Source: ECT2AJA-044 sp965262845
GTDB taxonomy: Bacteria > Bacteroidota > Bacteroidia > Flavobacteriales > ECT2AJA-044
Assembly: GCA_965262845.1 (NCBI GenBank)
Contig: CBDHFX010000002.1
Location: 496,001 to 560,000, forward strand
Length of the DNA stretch: 64,000 bases
Direction of reading: 5' to 3'
The translations under genes and the position numbers were made by a program. The first letter of the stretch is position 1. Each line of letters opens with the position of its first letter. Shown here piece by piece: positions 51,930 through 61,806 of the stretch. The notes beneath the pieces were generated by a model. It had not been told where the DNA came from, did no database searches, and was given only the letters and a program-made list of their open reading frames with translations.

Positions 51930-52042
51930 TTCTATTACACCCCCTTTTTGTTCATTTTCTGCGCTTTTTTGACTTTTTCGGACAATTAAGAAGCGTTTTT
52001 GCTTATGGGTCTGAAATTTTGCACCCTTATTCAAAGGGTTCT
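51912..52042. mobile_element. Possible 131-bp MITE with 18-bp perfect terminal inverted repeats
   Basis: AGAACCCTTTGAATAAGG (51912-51929) is perfectly reverse-complementary to 52025-52042. The 95 bp between are AT-rich and non-coding. Flanking AAA on both sides could be a 3-bp target duplication. Alternatively the pair could fold as a very large hairpin or be a bidirectional regulatory site. There is no transposase in the window and no second copy. Confidence 0.45.
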
Positions 52043-52154
52043 AAAAGACAAATCAAAAAACGTTAGGCAATAAGGGTGGTAGTGCAGTCGTTTTTTGTAA
52101 AAAATCAATTTCTTTGCATGTTCCGATAGTGGCAATAAACCTGAAATACACATT

Positions 52155-52724
52155 ATGAAGAAATACATTCTGATCATAGCATTCATTGTTACCGCTTCCT
52201 TCTCCTTCAGTGCCTTTACGCCGAAAGAGGATAAGATCAAATGGGTTTCCATGGAAGAAGCAGTGGCCATGACGAATAAGAAGCCGAAGAAGATATTGAT
52301 TGATGTGTATACGAACTGGTGCGGTCCATGTAGGCGGATGAACAATACGACCTTTGTTCATCCGTTCATCGTGAATTACATAAACGAACACTACTACGCC
52401 GTGAAGTTCAATGCGGAAGGAAACGATACGGTTGAATTCAAAGGCCAGGTATACGTCAACAAAAGCTTTGATCCGGCCAAGGTCAGTCGCCGCAACGGAA
52501 CCCATGAATTCACGAGGTCCATCGCACCGGTGAACGGACGTGTTGCCTATCCGACTATTGTGTACCTTGATGAAGAGCTGAACTATCTGACCGGCGTTCA
52601 GGGCGCCTACAGCGCGAAAGACCTTGAACCGATCCTCAAATGGTTTGCAACGGATACCTACAAGGAAAATCCGGACTTTAATTCGTACAGGGCAAGTTTC
52701 GTTTCGGAGATCCCCGAAGGATAG
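52155..52724 (+). CDS. Exported thioredoxin-fold protein
   Basis: The product has 189 residues with a signal peptide (MKKYILIIAFIVTASFSFSAF). It has a thioredoxin-like domain with active site CGPC (VYTNWCGPCRRMNNTTF) and cis-Pro in RVAYPTIVYLD. It resembles the DUF255/thioredoxin-7 group, with a long insertion between strand and helix (NEHYYAVKFNAEGNDTVEF). It is probably a periplasmic thiol oxidoreductase or reductase. It is convergent with the giant adhesin gene, which starts from the other side, and no redox partner is adjacent. Confidence 0.85.
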   Translation: MKKYILIIAFIVTASFSFSAFTPKEDKIKWVSMEEAVAMTNKKPKKILIDVYTNWCGPCRRMNNTTFVHPFIVNYINEHYYAVKFNAEGNDTVEFKGQVYVNKSFDPAKVSRRNGTHEFTRSIAPVNGRVAYPTIVYLDEELNYLTGVQGAYSAKDLEPILKWFATDTYKENPDFNSYRASFVSEIPEG

Positions 52725-52753
52725 CAGGTCGGGCGGGGAGCGTAGGTATACGC

Positions 52754-55700
52754 CTAGCGTTCCAGCAGGGTGCGGAAGTGCATCACGCCCGACTCATCCC
52801 ACAGCACCAGCAGGTAGTATCCGCCCGCGAGGGCGCTCATATCGTACTGCCACTGCATCGCATCCCCCGGCGGAAGCTCGCCTGCATCCACCACCTGGCC
52901 CAGGGCATTGATCCATTCAAAATGCACGGCCTGCGGCCGGATGGGTAAGTCCACCAATACCTGGTCACGCACGGGGTTCGGATACAGAAACACCCCGGCC
53001 CAGCGATCTTCACCGAGCCCGATCTGATAGATCACATCAACCAACAGGGAATCCGAAATGCTCGTGCAGCCCCAATCGCTGATCAGCATGACCTGATAGT
53101 AGCCAGTGTCCGTGGCCGTCCATTTGATAGTGTTCGAGTTGGGGATCGAATCTCCGTTGAAGAACCACTGATAGTTGTAGAAGCCCCAGTCACATATTAG
53201 AAAATCGAACGTTTTGCTGATACCCGGATCGGGCGGGTTCGGATGCACCTCAATGTATGCTGTGGCCGATGCCGAGCAACCGATCGAATCGGTATACAGG
53301 TACATGATCAGATGGCTACCTTGTCCGGCCAGGGCCGGATCAAAAGTCAGGCTGCCCACTATTCCGGGACCTGAGTAGGTTCCACCTCCAGGAGTTCCAC
53401 CTACGATCGTCAGGGGTGGGTCATCTTCGCAGAAATCGGGCAAATTCGCCAGCGTGACCACCGGGAACGCATTCACCACTAAGGCAAACACCGTGTCCGT
53501 TAAACAGCCCTGCGCATCGGTATAGGAGTACGCGATCGTGTGGGTTCCGATCCCTGCAGGCTGCGGATCAAAAACGTTGTTCTGCACGCCGGGTCCCGAA
53601 TAACTGCCTCCGGCAGGATACACAACATTGAGGGCCTGAGCACTGCCGTTTTCACAGAACCCGGGTACAGTGCCTATACTGAGCGAGGTACCGGAAAGTA
53701 CCGTGATCTGAGTGGTATCGTAACGCTCGCAATTTCCGCCGCTGTTGTAGTAATACACGATCTCATGTACACCTGGACCTGCTGCCCCCGGCAGGAACTG
53801 TCCATTTACGACATGGCTTCCACTCCATGTACCCCCAGATGGAACAGCGCCGTTCAGACTGTATGCCGGGTCACTGGAACACAGATCTGAAAAGGCCGGC
53901 ATGATGATATCCGGAATATCAGTCACAACGATCTCAATCGTATCCGCCAAATAACACGGGTCGGATGGGAAATAATAGATGAGTTCATGTGTGCCCACTC
54001 CAGCTGCGGTCGGACTAAAATTCGAACCGACAATCCCTGTGCCGGAGAGCACTCCTCCAGCTGGCAAGGCCACAGGCAGCGGAACGGGCAGATCACCCAC
54101 ACAGAGTGTGTCCGCAAAGGGGCCGATGGCGGTGATCGCAATAATATCGATCGTGATCGTAGCCATCACAGAATCCAGGCAACCGCTCAAAGGGTCCGAA
54201 TAGTGGTACCAGAGATCATGATTCCCCGCTCCGGATGCGGCCGGATCCAAAAGGAAGTACCCCCCCACAGAGGTAATGACTGCTGTCGTTGATGAATAGG
54301 ATCCACCCGCAGGGCCTGCGAAATCCAAAGTGTCGGTCCCGCTAGCCGTGCACCATGCCGGGAGTGCCGCAGTATCCAGTACTATGGTTGGACCCGGGAC
54401 GACCTGGATCTGTGTGCTGTCAGTGAAGCTACAACCGGTAACGGTGATGTCATAATAGAACCAGGAGATACCTGGGGAGGCCATGGACAGATCAAAAAGT
54501 CCGGTGGTGGTAGCACCATTCCAGCTCCCTCCGATTGGGCTCACCAGCGAATTGAGGTCAAGTACGCCATGGTTCTGACATAGGCTGTCCGGTGTGGAGA
54601 AGGTGATTGGATTCTGGATCAGGTCAACATCCAGTAAATAGATCGTAGTCCCACAGAAGCTGGAAATCCGGTATTCGTATATACCGAAGGGTCCAACAGC
54701 CGGATCCATCAGGCTATATACGGCGTTCCCGGATGGATCACTCCAACGTCCCGTGTCGGGAAGGGTTAACATGGCGACTCCGTTCAGCAGTCCGGTCAGA
54801 TTGACCAGGGAATCGGTCTGACAAACCAGCACACTTGATTGTGGCACGGTCGGATATCCTTCAATCAGCTCAAAGGTGAAGGAGGTGCTATCGGTACATC
54901 CACCCGCACTTACGATATAGGTAAGCGTGTGCTGTCCAGGTGGGTAGGAAGAGAGAGGAACGGCCGGGCCCGTAACTGGCTGTCCGTCCAGTTTATAGGT
55001 TTCTGCAGCACCGATATTGGTCGTTGTTCCCTGCAGGGGCAAGGTATCCACCCTGCAGAAAGTATCGTTAGGCAACGAGAGGTTGAAATTCAAAATGGTT
55101 GCGGTTCCGATGACGAAGCTGTCTATTTGAATTTGTAATCCATCCACTACGGTTACACTATAATCACCAGCGGCCAGGCCACTCAGATCTTCGATAGTTG
55201 TCCCATTTGACCAGAGGATCGCTGGCACCCCATTGGCACTGATCGTTATATCGATGGTTCCGTCTGCACTGCCCAGGCATGTTTCATCGGTTACTGTCCC
55301 GGAAACGGTCAATTGTGCAGGCTCATTCACCACAAAAGTTGCTGTTTGCGTGCATCCGTTCATATCAGTTACGGTCACAGTGTATGTACCCCCATTAAGT
55401 GAACTCACCGTACTATCTGCTGTGATGGGCCCCGCCGGGCCGGTCCAGCCGTAGTTATATCCCGGTGTGCCTCCGCTCACCGTTACGGAGATTGATCCGT
55501 CCATGGCACCGAAATTACTTACATGGGTTACGACCCCATTGACTGTAATCGGAGCAGCTGGTTGCGAAACAGGCAGCACCGGTAAAATAGTGGTGCAACC
55601 ATTGGCATCTTCGATCGTAAGGCTATACATTCCGGCCGAAACCCCGCTCAGATCTTCGGTTGATGCACCGTTGGACCACGTAAATAAATAAGCTCCTGAT

Positions 55701-58700
55701 CCTGAAAAAGGGGTTGCACCGGAAACTGTGACGTATATCTCCCCGGTTGATGCTCCGTAACAATTGACATCCACTACGTTAGCTCCGACGTTGAAGGGAC
55801 TGCCTGGTTGACTGAGAACAAAGCTTTGCCCCACCTCACACAGATTGTTATCCGTAACGGTTAGCATGTAGCTTCCGGCCGTTAGGCCGGTCATATCAGC
55901 AGTCGTGAGCCCATTGTTCCACTGGTAGCTGTACGGGGCCACCCCTCCCGAGACGGTTGTGCTGATACTCCCGGTATTCAGTCCATGACAAAGGATATCC
56001 ACGGTGGTTCCGGAGATAGTCAAGGCATTTGGCTCCGTGATCGTAAAGTTCAGTATGCTGGAATCGGTGGAGGTTGGGATCGCGGTAACGGTAACGGAAT
56101 ATTGGCCTGCGGCCAGATGAACAAGATCTTCGGTGGTGGCGCCATGAGCCCACAGGAACTGGTAGCCTGGCACATCCGGAGGGATAGATCCGCCCCCGAC
56201 GGTAAGATTAATGCTCCCCGTGGCCGCTCCGAAGCAAAATACATCAACCCACGTACCTGAAGCCATAAGTGGTCCGGGCTGTGCTACGACCAAATTATTA
56301 AGTTCCTCCATGCAGCCATTGTCGTCGGTGATCGTGACGGAGTAGGTGCCGGCTGGCAGGTTCGATTGATCCTGGTTTGGGGGGAGTCCGCCTGACCAGC
56401 TGAACAGGTAGTTGGTAGTTACACCGGCTATGTTGAGTGAAATAGCACCATCTGATCCCCCATTGCCCGATACGTGTGTAATGGTTTCAGTGGCATTTAT
56501 CGGATTTGGAGCAACAACCGTGTAGGTAGCCTCACTGGAACATCCTCCACTGTTCGTTACGGTTACTGCATACGTACCGGCTGTTACATTGGTCAGGGAG
56601 CTGTCCTGATGGCCATTACTCCATTCGTAGATCATATTCGGAGTAGCTCCGCCCGTCACACCAACACTTATAGTTACATCACCTGCACCAGGGCAGGATT
56701 CCGTGAAGATGGATCCGCTCACCGGCGTGATTACCGGGGGTTCCAGAAGGTCAAAGTACTTTATAGCTGTATCCGAGCAGCCTGAACTATCGGTAAGCGT
56801 ATAAACAACCACATTGGCATTCGGACCCAAATATCCAGCCGACCCGGAAAGGACAGATCCGTTCAGGGGCGTTCCGTTAACGGTAAAGGTACCTCCTGCG
56901 GAGGGAAGGAAATATCCGTTCGAAAGATCCACCAGGCCATTACTGCACAAGTTGATCGCTGTGTTCGGGACCGGATCAACTTGTGGTAGGGGCAGAATTG
57001 ATATTTGAGCAGAATCGGAAGCAGAGCACCCATTGTTGTCATTGAAAGTGTAGCTGATCGTATATACACCGGGCACGGCATTGGACAGATCCACAATACC
57101 TGTGTTGTTGTCTATCGGGAGTATCGGCGCCGAGCCCGGGGCACTGATGTTCATAAAGGTGGATGTTCCGGATCCGCTTCCGCCGGAAACGCCGTATGTA
57201 AGTTGAAAAGTGCTGTCACTGACGCAGGCTGATCCGGGGGATGGCTGAAAACTGATCACGATCGGGTCCAAAACCTCAAAGTCCCATGTTGATATACACG
57301 GATGACCACTCCCGGTATAGGTAAGTGTGTGTACTCCGGTCAGCAGGCCATTTGAGTCGAATGTATAGTTTCCCGCGCTTCCGTTCACGCCTGTTCCACT
57401 CCAGCTGTCGAGTGGGTTCAATACCGGAAGTGAAATGGAGGTATACTCACATACGGGTACAGGCATGGCACTGAAGAGCGAGGACAGGTCCGGGCCATCA
57501 TTCACGGTAACCACAATCGTTTCAGTATTATAACAACCGCCAGGGATCTGGTAGGTAACTGTTATGGTGTGCACACCGATCCCTGCAAGAGCAGGGTCAA
57601 ACAGGGCGTTGGAAAGACCGAAAGAAGTCGTTGAATAGGAATACCAGGCCGGGTTTTCATTAGACCCGTTTTGCGGGTTCCAGGTCCGATAAGCGGCCAA
57701 AAATATGGGGCTGCTGTTGATGCACTGATCGGGCGGATTCGAAGTGCTGAAGTCCGGTATGGGATCAACATTGAATAGTGCTTCGGCTGTCCAGCTACAA
57801 GCCGTGGAAGGATCCGTATATTCGAAGAACAGGGTGTAGTTCGTACCTGGTGTTAACGTGCCTGGATCAATAGTGATCAAAGGAGTATTATTTATGACCA
57901 CATTGTTCGAAATTGTTTCTTCCAGGCGGAATACTCCGTTGAAGGTGCTTCCTCCCTGCGTGTAAGGGCTGGATAAGGAAACAGGAACATCGTTCAGACA
58001 CAAAAAGGAGGGAAGCCCTGTAATTGTCCCGAAGGGGAAAGCAAAAGGTTCAATGGTTACTTGCTCATTGACCCCTAAGGACGGAATGGAGCAATTAATT
58101 ACCGTAAACTGAAAGTCCGGGATATTAACCCCTGCAGGGTTTGTAGCAGGTGGTTGAATTGGTATCTGCCCCGTTGATGTAGCTGTCCAGGTAACTGGGT
58201 ATATCGCGTCACTGATAGGGTTACTGCCGTCCATGACACGCACCGTTACGTTGGTGTTTGGACAAATGCGGTAATTCCCGGTGATGGGATCCGGAGATAA
58301 CATATTTCCTATTGGTGGGGCCGGCTGCCATACTTGTATAGAAGGGTTGACTGCACCTGACCCTATTGTAAAAGTCTGAGTGACCGAGCAGGAGGAGATG
58401 GGATCTGCAACAGTTACAGAATAAGCACCTGGGGCCAATCCATTTAAAAACCAGCCAAATATTGATGTTGTTGAGTTTGAATAGCCATTTGGTCCTGAAA
58501 CCTGATACGTCAATGGGGTGGATACCGTCGTTGCCGGATTCAGGGTTGCCGAACCATCCATAGTGGTTGGAGATGTTGCATCTGTTGTGGTTGGTGGAAC
58601 ATTAAAAGCAATTGTTACGCTGTTATTGCCGGGAACAAGGATGTTAGATTGGGAAGTTGTGCAGTCGTTACCATCGCTCACTTCTATTTCATAAAATCCG

Positions 58701-59890
58701 GTACATAATCCTGTGACGGTAACGGATGTGGCTGAAGTATTGCCGCTTGAGTACACTTGTGTCCCGGTATTATCTTCCAATTGAACCTCAAAAGGTCCCG
58801 TTCCTGACCAGGTGTACGCAATACTTCCATCACAGTTGCATTCCGACGCGTTCACCGTTCCCTGTGACAAAACAGGTGCAGCAGGTAATGTGAAATCGAA
58901 ATCACTTACACTCTCACATCCATTTTGATCCTCCACAGTTAGCTGATAGATGCCAGGTAAAAGATTGTTAAATGTGTGTTGGTTAAGTACTTGGATACTA
59001 CCCTGAAGTATTGTGTTATGCTGCAATGTAGTGTGGTATGGTGACCGGCCACCGCTTACATTGATGGTCACTGATCCGCTGCTGCTACAGGTAGGTGGGG
59101 TTGACGAGCTAACGCTCAGATTTAGCGAATCGGAACACGTACCTCTGATATTGTTCAGGTAAACAGCATGGTTGGCTGAATTCGCCACACTGGGTGTTTC
59201 ATTAGTTGAGGCGCTTGCGCTAGTGAAATTATTATGGTCCAGGTAGTCCCCGTTACCTAAACTATTATCGAAGTAGAAAACGATTCCTACAGCAGATCCA
59301 ACAAACGAAATGATCGTATTGGTAGGGGTGCTATTTCCCCAACTTATTGCGTGAATTGGGGGAGATGTCCCATTTGCCTCCCTGATTTGGAACGAATCAT
59401 AGTTATTTGACATTTGTATATCGCTCCAATTTCCACCGGAAACCCAACCCGTTGTAGGGTATGCCGGGCCCGAGGAAACAGAAGGTTGTGTTGTGTGTTT
59501 CTCAAAGAGAGTGGAAGAAATTGGAACTACAATAGCACAATTCCCGTCTGATAGGGAGGTGTCCACAACAGGAAAAGGGGGTGATGATAGTGCCGCATCA
59601 TTAAAGATCGTTATAAGTGTTCCAACAGGTACGTCGCTCCAAAGAGGGTCATTCGCAAATCGTACGCAGCCATCGGTTATTCCATGACCTGTTCCTCCGC
59701 CAAAATATCCGTTATTGTCATCAATAATGTATCCACGAAGATCAAGACCACAAGTGTTACTATCCGTTACCAGAAGTTCCACATACTCCTTGTTACCAGA
59801 AGTTCCCTGAGATATTTCTGATATAACAATGCTTTGGCCGGAAAGCAGGAAAGCTGCCCAAAGAAGGAAAATCGTAAAAGAGTATCTCAT
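52754..59890 (-). CDS. Giant SprB-repeat surface adhesin with T9SS sorting domain
   Basis: The product has 2378 residues. The N-terminus has a signal peptide (MRYSFTIFLLWAAFLLSGQS), then a lamin-tail-like domain (IVISEISQGTSGNKEYVELL, about 20-180). A long array of beta-sandwich modules follows. Many carry the SprB-repeat pattern G-T-Y-(S/T)-V-T-(V/I)-T-D-x-N-G-C preceded by GSI-type strands (for example about 1150-1650), and later ones the GxxSGxGV / GxGTHTIxYxYTD pattern (about 1700-2250). The end (ENRWAGVFLYPNPV-like, then GGYYLLVLWDESG) is a type A sorting domain. It is predicted to be moved by the T9SS to the cell surface, as SprB is in gliding Flavobacterium; a motility role here is inference. 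It appears intact over 7.1 kb. Confidence 0.85.
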   Translation of the reverse strand: MRYSFTIFLLWAAFLLSGQSIVISEISQGTSGNKEYVELLVTDSNTCGLDLRGYIIDDNNGYFGGGTGHGITDGCVRFANDPLWSDVPVGTLITIFNDAALSSPPFPVVDTSLSDGNCAIVVPISSTLFEKHTTQPSVSSGPAYPTTGWVSGGNWSDIQMSNNYDSFQIREANGTSPPIHAISWGNSTPTNTIISFVGSAVGIVFYFDNSLGNGDYLDHNNFTSASASTNETPSVANSANHAVYLNNIRGTCSDSLNLSVSSSTPPTCSSSGSVTINVSGGRSPYHTTLQHNTILQGSIQVLNQHTFNNLLPGIYQLTVEDQNGCESVSDFDFTLPAAPVLSQGTVNASECNCDGSIAYTWSGTGPFEVQLEDNTGTQVYSSGNTSATSVTVTGLCTGFYEIEVSDGNDCTTSQSNILVPGNNSVTIAFNVPPTTTDATSPTTMDGSATLNPATTVSTPLTYQVSGPNGYSNSTTSIFGWFLNGLAPGAYSVTVADPISSCSVTQTFTIGSGAVNPSIQVWQPAPPIGNMLSPDPITGNYRICPNTNVTVRVMDGSNPISDAIYPVTWTATSTGQIPIQPPATNPAGVNIPDFQFTVINCSIPSLGVNEQVTIEPFAFPFGTITGLPSFLCLNDVPVSLSSPYTQGGSTFNGVFRLEETISNNVVINNTPLITIDPGTLTPGTNYTLFFEYTDPSTACSWTAEALFNVDPIPDFSTSNPPDQCINSSPIFLAAYRTWNPQNGSNENPAWYSYSTTSFGLSNALFDPALAGIGVHTITVTYQIPGGCYNTETIVVTVNDGPDLSSLFSAMPVPVCEYTSISLPVLNPLDSWSGTGVNGSAGNYTFDSNGLLTGVHTLTYTGSGHPCISTWDFEVLDPIVISFQPSPGSACVSDSTFQLTYGVSGGSGSGTSTFMNISAPGSAPILPIDNNTGIVDLSNAVPGVYTISYTFNDNNGCSASDSAQISILPLPQVDPVPNTAINLCSNGLVDLSNGYFLPSAGGTFTVNGTPLNGSVLSGSAGYLGPNANVVVYTLTDSSGCSDTAIKYFDLLEPPVITPVSGSIFTESCPGAGDVTISVGVTGGATPNMIYEWSNGHQDSSLTNVTAGTYAVTVTNSGGCSSEATYTVVAPNPINATETITHVSGNGGSDGAISLNIAGVTTNYLFSWSGGLPPNQDQSNLPAGTYSVTITDDNGCMEELNNLVVAQPGPLMASGTWVDVFCFGAATGSINLTVGGGSIPPDVPGYQFLWAHGATTEDLVHLAAGQYSVTVTAIPTSTDSSILNFTITEPNALTISGTTVDILCHGLNTGSISTTVSGGVAPYSYQWNNGLTTADMTGLTAGSYMLTVTDNNLCEVGQSFVLSQPGSPFNVGANVVDVNCYGASTGEIYVTVSGATPFSGSGAYLFTWSNGASTEDLSGVSAGMYSLTIEDANGCTTILPVLPVSQPAAPITVNGVVTHVSNFGAMDGSISVTVSGGTPGYNYGWTGPAGPITADSTVSSLNGGTYTVTVTDMNGCTQTATFVVNEPAQLTVSGTVTDETCLGSADGTIDITISANGVPAILWSNGTTIEDLSGLAAGDYSVTVVDGLQIQIDSFVIGTATILNFNLSLPNDTFCRVDTLPLQGTTTNIGAAETYKLDGQPVTGPAVPLSSYPPGQHTLTYIVSAGGCTDSTSFTFELIEGYPTVPQSSVLVCQTDSLVNLTGLLNGVAMLTLPDTGRWSDPSGNAVYSLMDPAVGPFGIYEYRISSFCGTTIYLLDVDLIQNPITFSTPDSLCQNHGVLDLNSLVSPIGGSWNGATTTGLFDLSMASPGISWFYYDITVTGCSFTDSTQIQVVPGPTIVLDTAALPAWCTASGTDTLDFAGPAGGSYSSTTAVITSVGGYFLLDPAASGAGNHDLWYHYSDPLSGCLDSVMATITIDIIAITAIGPFADTLCVGDLPVPLPVALPAGGVLSGTGIVGSNFSPTAAGVGTHELIYYFPSDPCYLADTIEIVVTDIPDIIMPAFSDLCSSDPAYSLNGAVPSGGTWSGSHVVNGQFLPGAAGPGVHEIVYYYNSGGNCERYDTTQITVLSGTSLSIGTVPGFCENGSAQALNVVYPAGGSYSGPGVQNNVFDPQPAGIGTHTIAYSYTDAQGCLTDTVFALVVNAFPVVTLANLPDFCEDDPPLTIVGGTPGGGTYSGPGIVGSLTFDPALAGQGSHLIMYLYTDSIGCSASATAYIEVHPNPPDPGISKTFDFLICDWGFYNYQWFFNGDSIPNSNTIKWTATDTGYYQVMLISDWGCTSISDSLLVDVIYQIGLGEDRWAGVFLYPNPVRDQVLVDLPIRPQAVHFEWINALGQVVDAGELPPGDAMQWQYDMSALAGGYYLLVLWDESGVMHFRTLLER

Positions 59891-59944
59891 AACCTCAATC
59901 GCAACTCATCGAAAATATGAAAAACTATCCACATTCGTTAGTTC

Positions 59945-59952
59945 CAAAAGTA
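59945..59952 (-). promoter_or_regulatory. TAnnTTTG -7 box upstream of the giant adhesin
   Basis: Minus-strand TACTTTTG lies 54 bp before ATG 59890, which would leave a leader of about 50 nt, longer than for other genes here. Confidence 0.4.
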
Positions 59953-59979
59953 CCTGGATCAGGGAAAAATGATGGTACA

Positions 59980-60474
59980 TTACGCGGGGGGTGGTGTTTC
60001 CAGTTTCGTGGCAGATTGAAGCACCTTGTCTTTAAGCCTTCCCTTGTATGCTAACAGATCATTAAAAACTTTTTTGTTCTGAGTCCCGATGATCTGTGCG
60101 GCCAGGATCCCGGCATTCCTGGCTCCGTTCAGCGCCACTGTCGCCACCGGCACACCTGCAGGCATCTGCAGTATGCTCAGCACGCTGTCCCAACCGTCCA
60201 TACTATTCCGCGATTTCACTGGCACACCGATCACCGGCAACGGTGTCAAACTCGCCACCATCCCCGGCAAATGTGCTGCACCACCGGCACCGGCAATGAT
60301 GACCACGATCCCGCGTTCATGGGCTGTCTTTGCAAAATGGTACATCCGCTCTGGTGTACGATGCGCACTCACGATACTGATCTCGAACTCAACATGCAAT
60401 TCCTTCAGCATGTCCGCTGCCTCCTGCATCACCGGCAGGTCGCTCCGGGATCCCATGATAATGGCTACCTTCAT
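59980..60474 (-). CDS. purE: N5-carboxyaminoimidazole ribonucleotide mutase PurE
   Basis: This 164-residue class I PurE isomerises N5-CAIR to CAIR in purine synthesis. The N-terminal IMGSRSDLPVM, SAHRTPERM, AGAGGAAHLPGMVAS and GVPVKSRNSMDG motifs are all present; length is normal. It lies about 110 bp downstream of purK on the same strand but has its own promoter box. Confidence 0.97.
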   Translation of the reverse strand: MKVAIIMGSRSDLPVMQEAADMLKELHVEFEISIVSAHRTPERMYHFAKTAHERGIVVIIAGAGGAAHLPGMVASLTPLPVIGVPVKSRNSMDGWDSVLSILQMPAGVPVATVALNGARNAGILAAQIIGTQNKKVFNDLLAYKGRLKDKVLQSATKLETPPPA

Positions 60475-60493
60475 ATTGTCTTGTTTACTTTCC

Positions 60494-60525
60494 CAAAACT
60501 ACCAATTTTGGATCCACTGCACCAA
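60494..60525 (-). promoter_or_regulatory. Promoter of purE (-33 TTG, -7 TAGTTTTG)
   Basis: Minus-strand TAGTTTTG (60494-60501) with TTG at 60523-60525, a 21-bp spacing, about 20 bp before ATG 60474. Confidence 0.5.
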
Positions 60526-60585
60526 CAGGGCATATGCATCCAATAGTTTTCTCCGTTGCATCCTTATCCTGCTGTCATACGTCAA

Positions 60586-61743
60586 TTATGTTGAAATAAC
60601 GCGGATCATTTCCTTCACCTCTTCGGCCTTACGCCGTGCATCGGCCAGATCTGCCTCCACCACTGTCACGTGGCCCATTTTGCGGGACGGACGCATCTCT
60701 TTTTTACCGTAGATATGCAGATAGGCACCCGGCATGGCGAGTACCTGCTCAATTCCTTCGTAACGGACAGGACCCTGATATCCTTCCGCGCCGACGAGGT
60801 TCACCATCACAGCCGGAGTCCTCAGATCGGTGCTACCCAGGGGCAGGTCAAGAATCCCGCTAAGGTGCTGCCTGAACTGTGAGGTATATGCTCCCTCAAT
60901 AGTCCAGTGTCCGCTGTTGTGTGGACGCGGTGCCACTTCATTCACGAGCATCTTGCCCTCTTTGGTAAGGAACAGTTCCACGGCCAGCAACCCGCAGATG
61001 CGGAGTTCCGTCGCTATTTTTTCAGCTAAATTTTTGGCCTTCAGGGCCAGGTCGTCAGGGATACGGGCCGGAGCCAATACGTATTCAATCTGATTCGCGG
61101 TCGGATGAAACTCCATTTCCACAACCGGATAACTTTTCACCTCACCACCTGGGTTCCGGGCCACCACAACGGCCAGCTCCATTTCAAAATCGATCATTTC
61201 CTCCAGTAATCCGGGTCCTTCTCCTATGTTCATCAGGTCCGTATCCGTCCGCAGGACGGAAACACCGAACCCATCGTAGCCACCGGTACAACTCTTCCAA
61301 ACGCAGGGCAAGGTCCAGCGGTCTTTCGCAATCGCCTCCAAGGTTGAGGCGCGGTCCGGAAACACCGCGAAGGGCGCAGTCGGGATACCCTGGCTTTGGT
61401 AGAATTTCTTTTGCGCACCCTTGTCCTGAATAATGGACAAGGCCCCGGGATCCGGATGCACGGGAATGCCCTGCTCCTTCAACTTACGCAGCGCCGAAGT
61501 GCTCACATGCTCGATCTCAATGGTCAGCACATCCACTCCCCGGGCAAACTCCAGCACCCGGGACTCATCCTTCAGATCGCCAACCTCGAATTCGTTGCTT
61601 CCGATCCGGCAGGGCGCCTCCGGGGAGGGGTCCAGTACCTTGGTCCGCAGATCGTATCTGCAGGTTTCGGCCAGCAGCATCTTGCCGAGTTGCCCGCCCC
61701 CGAGGATCCCAAGCGTAAAAGAAGTGGAAAAAAGGTCTTTCAT
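60586..61743 (-). CDS. purK: N5-carboxyaminoimidazole ribonucleotide synthase PurK
   Basis: This 385-residue ATP-grasp enzyme makes N5-CAIR from AIR, bicarbonate and ATP, the substrate of PurE. It shows TLGILGGGQLGKMLL at the N-terminus, EIEHVS, CVWKSCTGGYDGFGV (ATP-grasp loop) and the metal-binding NEVAPRPHNSGHWTIE. Length is normal. It is divergent from hpt. Confidence 0.97.
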   Translation of the reverse strand: MKDLFSTSFTLGILGGGQLGKMLLAETCRYDLRTKVLDPSPEAPCRIGSNEFEVGDLKDESRVLEFARGVDVLTIEIEHVSTSALRKLKEQGIPVHPDPGALSIIQDKGAQKKFYQSQGIPTAPFAVFPDRASTLEAIAKDRWTLPCVWKSCTGGYDGFGVSVLRTDTDLMNIGEGPGLLEEMIDFEMELAVVVARNPGGEVKSYPVVEMEFHPTANQIEYVLAPARIPDDLALKAKNLAEKIATELRICGLLAVELFLTKEGKMLVNEVAPRPHNSGHWTIEGAYTSQFRQHLSGILDLPLGSTDLRTPAVMVNLVGAEGYQGPVRYEGIEQVLAMPGAYLHIYGKKEMRPSRKMGHVTVVEADLADARRKAEEVKEMIRVIST

Positions 61744-61759
61744 TACCTGTAAGCATAGA

Positions 61760-61767
61760 CAAAGATA
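61760..61767 (-). promoter_or_regulatory. TAnnTTTG -7 box of purK
   Basis: Minus-strand TATCTTTG, a perfect match, 16 bp before ATG 61743. Confidence 0.5.
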
Positions 61768-61806
61768 GGGGGAAACATTTCATATTTTCGCAAAAATACC
61801 TGTTGC

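Larger units (their letters stand above)
51511..52154. other. Gene-poor region between the AlbA_2 gene and the thioredoxin-fold gene
   Basis: About 640 bp. It holds a probable ion-channel 3' remnant (51780-51929), an 18-bp inverted repeat pair spanning 51912-52042, and T/A-rich leader DNA before ATG 52155 (TTTCTTTG, a 7-of-8 -7 box, near 52110). No other feature is recognised. Confidence 0.6.
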
